Assembly (NCBI GenBank): GCA_938040995.1
Contig: CALHZT010000080.1
Coordinates: forward strand, 1-40,407
Length of the DNA: 40,407 nt
Reading direction: 5' to 3'
From: an uncultured Pirellulaceae bacterium
GTDB taxonomy: Bacteria > Planctomycetota > Planctomycetia > Pirellulales > Pirellulaceae
Part shown: positions 34,799 to 40,407 of the stretch, in pieces
How positions within the stretch are numbered: position 1 is the first letter of the stretch
Layout: every line of letters starts with the position of its first letter
The notes under the pieces: model-generated
Seen by the model: the letters and a program-made list of their open reading frames with translations, nothing else
Databases searched by the model: none
What the model was told of the DNA's origin: nothing
Translations under genes and position numbers: made by a program

Positions 34799-37432
34799 TC
34801 ACGTCCCGCCTCCCGCCGGGTCCACCAGATCCTCCGCCCAGCGATCGAGCGTGTCCGCCCAGTAGTCACACTGCGCCAGCGAAATGCCCGTTTCGGCAGG
34901 AATGTCCGATTGCAGCCGACGAATACTGCCCAGCACGTCTACCTTTTTCATGTCGCTGAGCACTTCTTTGAATTGTGCGAACGGGCGACGGTCAAAATAG
35001 GCCTGCATGTCGTCCATGATCCACGAGATGTTCTTCTCCGATGTCGATTCTTCTTCCATCGGTTGCTCGAACTTGTCTTTCTTTACATCCTGACCGAATG
35101 ACGATTCGACCAGGTCCCCCAGGCTGCCGGCGATGGCGACCTGGCGACGCGATTCGGCCTTTAACCGTTTGATGAGTGTGCTGCCTTCGAGATTGGCGAG
35201 AATGTTGTTCAGCTCGTTGGCGACTTTCTCGAACTCGGCAAGCAGGTCCTCCTGTTCTTCGACGGCTTCGTCCATCGAATCGCCAGCCGGGCACGACTCG
35301 CCAGCCTTCGCCTTGCCAGCCAGTGTCGTGACTGGCAGCGTCAGTCGGCCTTTGCCAGACTTCTTTTCAGCATCGCCCATTGATTCATCATCGCCCGGTG
35401 GCTGCATCGATGATTCCCGGTCGACGATCGCAGGGACCGGCGGCTGTTTCTTTCCGGATTGCTCTTCTTCGCTGTCGGAACCCGGTTTTCCTGGCGGACC
35501 AAGATCTCGTCCGGCCATGGGAGCCGACGGTGACTTATCCTTCTTCGCGACTTGCGGCGCGTCGGCTGCGTCCTTCAACAAGTCGGCAACGGATGGCATT
35601 CGATTCGCGGAAATATCCTGGAGCACCTGCAGCATCTCCGCCCACTTTTCCAGGTGGCCAACGCCAAACTCCGGATTCTTCGTGGCTTGTTGAATGATGC
35701 CTTCGCCCATCTCCGTGAGGCTCCGCAAGCGTCGCCCGTTGGATTTTTCGGCAGCGGCTTGCCGCTCGATCCGGCGACGGGACTCCGGGTTGTTCAATTC
35801 TTCCGACGTCATTTCGCGAATTTCGCGGTTGGCCGCATGAAGCTTCAGTTCGCGGTCGCGAACTTCCAGCGCACGACGATGCCACTGACTGAGTTGATTG
35901 GTGAGCCAGATTGCGTGCTCATCCGGGCTGAGCACATACAATACACAAGGCGGCGACAACGTCGGCTCACGATCCGGCAGATAGTCAACGGACCAGAACT
36001 GCACTTCAATCGCCTGTGGTTCGATGCCAAGCGAATCGGCCTTGAAAGTGCCGGTCGAATTCAGCGTCTGCCGATCGGGGCCACCCGCTGACAGAATCAT
36101 GGACCCTTTGGTGTCCGATGGCTTGCCGTCGAAGCGATAACCTTGCCACTTCATGCCAATCTTCTGCACACCAAAATCGTCCTGTGACTGTAGCTGAAAC
36201 GTCAGTTGCTCAGACACCAGTACGACTTGTTGCCGTTTGATTCCGGACGCGGAAATCGACGGAGCCGCATCGTCTTCGCACGTGATCTCAACATGAAACG
36301 GCTCCTTGCCGGCCAGCCCAAGCTTGTCCATCCAGTCCAGCCGCACCGTTTTCGAATCGTCGACCGAAAATTCATCGGTGTCAAAGCCGCCCTTCTCCGG
36401 CGTCCTGTTTTTTCCATTCACCGTCGCACTCTCCAGCTCACGATTGGCAATCGCGTCCAGTTGAACGGTCGCGCCGCGAACGATCGCTGCGGCTCCACTT
36501 CGCAGGTCTTCTTCGACCGATTCAGTCCGTTCCAGATAGTCGGGAAGCTTGATCGTTCCAGTTAAACTCTGCAGCTCAGGACGCAAAGTCGGCTTGAGAG
36601 AAACGGAATGCTTCGAGTCACCAACCGAGAGAACCATGGTGGCCGGATCGACTTGCGGCGGAATCTCAAAGCGATAACCATTCTCGGCGAGAGTCGCCGT
36701 AAGGGGCGCTTGCTCGCCTACCGCCAACGTCGCCGAAGACGGGCACCAGCGTGACTCTTCGGAAAGTGTGACCGCGAACTCACACGGTTCACCATGCGCA
36801 ACAATATGCTGCCCGCCCGGCGCGTTGAGCGAGGCAAAAGTGTACCGGGGCGTGTTCCCCCACGGCGCCAACAGCCTCGACCAGGCGTTCTGAATCGCCT
36901 GCGGAGCCAACAAGCCCAGCAACAAAAGCGAGGCGGCCAGCACGCCCGCTGAAATACCCCAGGTGCGCAGCCGACTGAATGGCATGCCCTGCGTCAGGTC
37001 CCACGCATTCGAATCAGCAGCGACCTGATCCACCGCGGCTTTGCAAAGGATTGGCGATTTACGCTGCTCGCTTTCATCGTCGACGAGGTCGATCACACTC
37101 AATAACCGGTCACCAGGTCCTGGCAGTTTCCGAAAAATCAGTCGCGCCGTTTGTGCGAGTGTTCGTTGCCTCCACACCCAGCGGTAAAGCCCGACAGGGA
37201 TCAGGATGAGACCACCCAGAACGGCGAAGAACGCAACACCACGCAGTGACGAGGGCGAGTCGAAAATTCGGTCCATCAGAAAGACCGTTAGCCACGCGGC
37301 CAGGAGAACAAGGACAGCAAAGGCAACATACTCTGCCGTCTTGATTCGCCACACCTTTTGACGAAAGTCGCCAAGTCGTTGTTGCAGATGTTCTGGCAGG
37401 CGCAATCCGGCGTTCGCTTTTGTTTTGCTCAT
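34799..37432 (-). CDS. DUF4175-type membrane protein of the VWA cluster (877 aa)
   Basis: Three hydrophobic segments near the N-terminus (about 33-53, 64-84, 157-176) are followed by a long extracytoplasmic region. That region is beta-rich at first (about 200-480; TGTIKLPDYLERTE resembles the surface-domain pattern of this family), then helical and charged, with a Pro/Ser/Lys-rich linker (about 640-700) and coiled-coil stretches (VANELNNILANLEGSTLIKR). I place it in the DUF4175-like planctomycete proteins that lie beside VWA and BatA genes. It ends LVDPAGGGT at a TGA that appears to interrupt a longer frame. Function unknown; the context suggests an inner-membrane complex acting in the periplasm. 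Confidence 0.85.
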   Translation of the reverse strand: MSKTKANAGLRLPEHLQQRLGDFRQKVWRIKTAEYVAFAVLVLLAAWLTVFLMDRIFDSPSSLRGVAFFAVLGGLILIPVGLYRWVWRQRTLAQTARLIFRKLPGPGDRLLSVIDLVDDESEQRKSPILCKAAVDQVAADSNAWDLTQGMPFSRLRTWGISAGVLAASLLLLGLLAPQAIQNAWSRLLAPWGNTPRYTFASLNAPGGQHIVAHGEPCEFAVTLSEESRWCPSSATLAVGEQAPLTATLAENGYRFEIPPQVDPATMVLSVGDSKHSVSLKPTLRPELQSLTGTIKLPDYLERTESVEEDLRSGAAAIVRGATVQLDAIANRELESATVNGKNRTPEKGGFDTDEFSVDDSKTVRLDWMDKLGLAGKEPFHVEITCEDDAAPSISASGIKRQQVVLVSEQLTFQLQSQDDFGVQKIGMKWQGYRFDGKPSDTKGSMILSAGGPDRQTLNSTGTFKADSLGIEPQAIEVQFWSVDYLPDREPTLSPPCVLYVLSPDEHAIWLTNQLSQWHRRALEVRDRELKLHAANREIREMTSEELNNPESRRRIERQAAAEKSNGRRLRSLTEMGEGIIQQATKNPEFGVGHLEKWAEMLQVLQDISANRMPSVADLLKDAADAPQVAKKDKSPSAPMAGRDLGPPGKPGSDSEEEQSGKKQPPVPAIVDRESSMQPPGDDESMGDAEKKSGKGRLTLPVTTLAGKAKAGESCPAGDSMDEAVEEQEDLLAEFEKVANELNNILANLEGSTLIKRLKAESRRQVAIAGSLGDLVESSFGQDVKKDKFEQPMEEESTSEKNISWIMDDMQAYFDRRPFAQFKEVLSDMKKVDVLGSIRRLQSDIPAETGISLAQCDYWADTLDRWAEDLVDPAGGGT

Positions 37433-37540
37433 ATTCGCCTCGACGTGAAATAATGTCCGTATCTTTGTTTTGGCAACTGCTTTTCAGTTTCGCATTGATC
37501 GCAAAACCTCTTGCCCGTCAATCATGTTCGTCATCGTGTC

Positions 37541-37554
37541 GGGCAAGCGTGCCC
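37541..37554. repeat. short hairpin gggca-agcg-tgccc in a 131-bp gap
   Basis: A 5-bp stem lies ten bases past the stop of the VWA gene, in the gap before the DUF4175 gene. The surrounding gtcgggcaagcgtgcccaac is reminiscent of dispersed hairpins in many genomes. No T tract, so it need not end transcription. Confidence 0.4.
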
Positions 37555-37563
37555 AACCTACAT

Positions 37564-39744
37564 CTAAATCAAACCCGCCGCTTTTCTTCCTACCCAAAAA
37601 CAACCTAACAGAAAAATGAACATGCCCCCTGCAAGCGGATGAGCCCACAACTGGACGCGTCGTATTGCCGGCGGCGGTTCCGGCAATGCACGCAGCGCTG
37701 CCACGATCTCAGCAGGATTGTCCGCCGACAGAGTTTTTCCGCCGGACACCTGCGCAAGTTCCTTCAGTACTTCCGGTCGAGCCGGTCGACCGATGCGTTC
37801 TTCGGCGACTCCCTGCACAAAGATCTCCGCTTCCAGCGTGGAACTTACCTGACGGCAGCCGACCTTGACATTATGTTGTCCAGGTTCACGCGGTGTAAAC
37901 TGCGCCGTGAAAGCGCCCCATTCGTCGCCCGACGACTGAAACCGAACCGTTTCCGTTTTCCCGGACGGAGCCACAATGTTTCCGATGACTTCGCCCTTCT
38001 GAAGCGGCTCGCCCGAATCTTCCATCACGTTCACGTTTAACGAAATGGTGCGATCAAGAAACGGCTGGTCCGGAGAATAGTACAGTCGCATTTGCTCGCC
38101 CTTCGCCATGTTGCGCTGGTACGCCATCCAGCGAACGACCTGACCCCAGAAGCGATAGTGATAGAGATCTTCGACACCTTTGCGCCATCGCCACGCACCG
38201 TCCGTTCCCATGAACAGAATCTTGCCAGTCCCGAACGTTCGTGTAACGAGCAGCGGAATGCGGCCAAAGTCGTTGGTCATGTCGCGATGCACACACAGCA
38301 CTTCCGTGCCTGGCTTCGCCCGTTCGACCGCAGCGTACCACTGAAATCCTGGCAGCGATTCCCAAACGCCAAGATTCTCTTCTTCGGAATTTGTCAGTCG
38401 CGTGAGCAGACTTCGCTGCCCGGCACGAGTCAGTTCAAAATGACTGGGCGTGCGAGAACCCCAGCCTTCGGGCTGAGTCGGATCGAGCACGACCGGATAC
38501 AGCTCGCCGAGCCCGGTTTCCAACAGTGAAGTCTGACGACCTTGCCAACCCGGCATGAATACGAGACCGCTGGCCTGATGTTCCACGATCCCTTTCAACA
38601 GACGACAGTTTTCTTCCGTCAACTGCCCCTCTTCGAGTCCAACATCACCGAGAAAGACAACATCGAACTGACTGAGATCTTCGATCGCACCCGGGAAGCT
38701 CTTGATGTAGTCCTGATTGCCGCCGCCAATCGAATCCAGCTGCGGATGAAAAAGCAGGCAGGAAAGTTCGACACCCGGATCGCGCGACAACGCGTTCCGC
38801 AGGTAGCGATACTCCCAACGGGGATACGATTCCACCAGCAGGACTTTCAGCTTTTCCTCGCGAATGGAAATGGGGGCTTCCATCCGATTGTTGTTACTGA
38901 GCGATTCTTCCGGCTGTTCAGCAATCTCGAGCGATACCATCACATCGCCCGTATCGACCGGGTTCCATACGATCGCGCTGCTGGTCCGGCCCATCGGCTG
39001 GATCACAATTTCCTTTTGGACTTCTTCGCCGCGATCTGTCTTAAGTGTCACGTTCGCCGTTCGTTCCCTTGGTAGCGAACTCTGCACAGAGAACGGAATC
39101 CTGACGGCTTTCCCGGCGACTCCAAACGTGGGCGCATCGAGGCTGACCAGTTCGACATCGGGAAGCCGCGTTGGGCTGCCGACGGGAACCGCAAAAAGCG
39201 GAACGCCGTTCGTGCGCAGGCGACCGGCGACTGTGACTGGCGGCGGGCCTTCGTTCCAGTCACCATCGGAAACCACAACAACACCCAACAGTCGGCTGGA
39301 ATCATTCACCGCGTCGGAAAGCGAAGCGAACAGGTTACTTCGTTCGCCAGCCCCAAAAGTATGAACGCGAACGTCCAGTTGCTCTTCGAGTTCCTGCCAC
39401 GATTCCTGCCTGGCCAACCGCTGGGCAACACCCAGCCGGTCGGACGCCTTGCCCGCTGCGTCCACGACGTCTTTGGTTCCCATGCTCGGCGACAAGTCGC
39501 AAATCACAGCAACCGATGGTTTGTCCGTTGGTTTGAACTCCTCAGTATATTCCGGCTGGTTCAACAGGATCGCGCCGAACAGCACGAGCGACCATCGAAG
39601 AAATTCCAGCCACCCGTCAACGGGCCGCGATCCGCGACGACGCCACGAAATGTATCCTAGCACGGCAACGGCAATCAGCACGATCACCGAAAAAGTCAGC
39701 GACCACGTTCCCCAGACGAGTTTGAAGCTACGAGTCATATTCAC
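37564..39744 (-). CDS. VWA / glutamine amidotransferase-like membrane protein (726 aa)
   Basis: Two N-terminal membrane segments (about 13-33 and 47-62) and one at the C-terminus (about 702-722). Residues 76-200 form a von Willebrand A-like domain with a MIDAS-type DLSPS (83-87) and VVVVSDGDWNEG. Residues about 200-300 are a beta-sandwich. Residues about 303-560 form an alpha/beta domain (KVLLVESYPRWEYRYLRNAL, FDVVFLGDVG, LLVTRTFGTGKILFMGTDGA) like the amidotransferase-like fold often seen in these planctomycete proteins; no catalytic Cys is evident. Such genes usually follow moxR, DUF58 and batA genes and are thought to act in chaperone-like metal-linked complexes. Its ATG overlaps the upstream gene's TGA (ATGA at 39741-39744). 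Confidence 0.88.
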   Translation of the reverse strand: MNMTRSFKLVWGTWSLTFSVIVLIAVAVLGYISWRRRGSRPVDGWLEFLRWSLVLFGAILLNQPEYTEEFKPTDKPSVAVICDLSPSMGTKDVVDAAGKASDRLGVAQRLARQESWQELEEQLDVRVHTFGAGERSNLFASLSDAVNDSSRLLGVVVVSDGDWNEGPPPVTVAGRLRTNGVPLFAVPVGSPTRLPDVELVSLDAPTFGVAGKAVRIPFSVQSSLPRERTANVTLKTDRGEEVQKEIVIQPMGRTSSAIVWNPVDTGDVMVSLEIAEQPEESLSNNNRMEAPISIREEKLKVLLVESYPRWEYRYLRNALSRDPGVELSCLLFHPQLDSIGGGNQDYIKSFPGAIEDLSQFDVVFLGDVGLEEGQLTEENCRLLKGIVEHQASGLVFMPGWQGRQTSLLETGLGELYPVVLDPTQPEGWGSRTPSHFELTRAGQRSLLTRLTNSEEENLGVWESLPGFQWYAAVERAKPGTEVLCVHRDMTNDFGRIPLLVTRTFGTGKILFMGTDGAWRWRKGVEDLYHYRFWGQVVRWMAYQRNMAKGEQMRLYYSPDQPFLDRTISLNVNVMEDSGEPLQKGEVIGNIVAPSGKTETVRFQSSGDEWGAFTAQFTPREPGQHNVKVGCRQVSSTLEAEIFVQGVAEERIGRPARPEVLKELAQVSGGKTLSADNPAEIVAALRALPEPPPAIRRVQLWAHPLAGGMFIFLLGCFWVGRKAAGLI

Positions 39745-40407
39745 GCTGGAGCTCCTCCGCGAAACGCGTCACTCGTTGTTTCCTGTACCCGTTGGCGAGG
39801 CAGGCAAAGAGCGGCTTCGGCGACCATCGCGAGCAACATCGCAATCAGAAACAGTCGCCATATTTCCCGGACGAGCGAAGTCGCCTTGCCTGATTTTTCG
39901 GAGACCTTAACGACGGTCAATCCATCGAAACACTTGTCGATCTGTTCCGGCTGTAAAACCGTTTCACCATCTTCTTCGGCGGAACGGTTAAAGGCGAGCA
40001 ACCGGGGCGAACCGGAATCCGAATCACCAGCCTCGTACACGCCGCCGTGCCAGGCCAGCTGATTGGAAAGTGCTTTGTCGCTTCCTGCGAGTTGCCGCCA
40101 GTTGCCTGAGTCGTATTTTCCGATGCCAGTCGTCACCTGCTTTGCGCCTGCGAGGCGAAGCGAACCGGTTTGCAACGCACGCTGAATCATGACGTAAGCC
40201 ACGACTCCGTTGCTCGCCAACGAGGAATCCTTTTCGTCCGAGGTGGTTGTCAGCACATGGACAGCACCGCGGTCCGTCGGCACACGCACCAACAGCGGGT
40301 CTTCGCTCGAAAGGCTGGCAAGGGTCACAAACTCACCCTCGATCGCGCGCACCCGTTTGATGGACAGCTCGCCAACAGGAAGCGCCGAACCATCCATCGT
40401 ATTGGCG
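39741..40407 (-). CDS. BatA-like membrane protein, C-terminal part (cut by window edge)
   Basis: The frame is still open at the right edge, so the true start lies outside; the Met at 40397 is internal. The visible 221 residues contain extracytoplasmic beta-rich sequence (VTLASLSSEDPLLVRVPTDR, VHVLTTTSDEKDSSL), a region QLAWHGGVYEAGD, and a membrane segment near the end (REIWRLFLIAMLLAMVAEAA). This matches the C-terminal part of BatA/aerotolerance-type proteins with an N-terminal double-membrane domain, as found next to VWA genes in planctomycetes. The stop overlaps the start of the next gene by four bases. MoxR and DUF58 genes would be expected further right. Confidence 0.75.
   Translation of the reverse strand, partial: ANTMDGSALPVGELSIKRVRAIEGEFVTLASLSSEDPLLVRVPTDRGAVHVLTTTSDEKDSSLASNGVVAYVMIQRALQTGSLRLAGAKQVTTGIGKYDSGNWRQLAGSDKALSNQLAWHGGVYEAGDSDSGSPRLLAFNRSAEEDGETVLQPEQIDKCFDGLTVVKVSEKSGKATSLVREIWRLFLIAMLLAMVAEAALCLPRQRVQETTSDAFRGGAPA

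Noticed and set aside
34799-34801. TGA as a selenocysteine or recoded codon
   Set aside because: No selenocysteine-type context or redox motif around it, and TGA is an ordinary stop at other genes in this window (for example 5566, 7351, 15393).
1-40407. CRISPR array, rRNA or tRNA genes
   Set aside because: No regularly spaced direct repeats of CRISPR type and no recognisable tRNA or rRNA sequence on either strand; a tRNA scan would be the decisive check.

Overview
The window looks like chromosomal DNA from a planctomycete, most likely a Pirellulaceae-type member of the Pirellulales. This rests on several lineage-typical features: a DUF1559 pseudopilin-like protein with the H-X9-DG tail (12290-13381), a very large PVC-type propeller/HEAT/c-type cytochrome protein (508-4857), a secreted protein with the planctomycete LEDRRML N-terminal motif and dockerin-like repeats (23630-26410), and a long minus-strand VWA/DUF4175 operon at the right end. 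No rRNA, tRNA, CRISPR array, transposase or phage gene was recognised. All assignments come from reading motifs; no database search was run.

Left part (1-13.4 kb): a copy of a palindromic intergenic repeat lies at the left edge, followed by the giant secreted cytochrome protein and a small conserved-looking gene with a clear intrinsic terminator. A minus-strand block follows: a membrane-anchored HtrA-like protease, an unknown 165-aa protein, and Tex, which carries a long acidic insertion. Next come a small plus-strand gene with a terminator, a LOG-family nucleotide phosphoribohydrolase and the DUF1559 protein.

Middle part (13.4-23.5 kb): an acyl carrier protein fused to a zinc ribbon, then a gene-poor stretch holding a DUF6368-like protein. 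A minus-strand series follows: soluble PAS histidine kinase, HemD-HemE fusion, ABC exporter. Polyphosphate kinase is divergent from the kinase.

Repeat-rich part (23.4-28.2 kb): a secreted M6-like metalloprotease gene is surrounded by intergenic palindromes and short dispersed repeats. Several of these abut the stop codons of neighbouring genes. An acidic protein of unknown function follows.

Right part (28.15-40.4 kb): a co-directional minus-strand cluster, in transcription order: a BatA-like membrane protein (cut by the window edge), a VWA/amidotransferase-like membrane protein, a DUF4175-type membrane protein, a coiled-coil/Gly-rich protein, two related secreted proteins, a secreted prenyltransferase-fold repeat protein, and a secreted protein ending in a TlpA thioredoxin domain. 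Overlaps and near-zero spacings support co-transcription of much of it. The role is unknown but points to the cell envelope. Within it, the DUF4175 frame stays open past its TGA stop into the next gene, which suggests one protein split by a nonsense codon.
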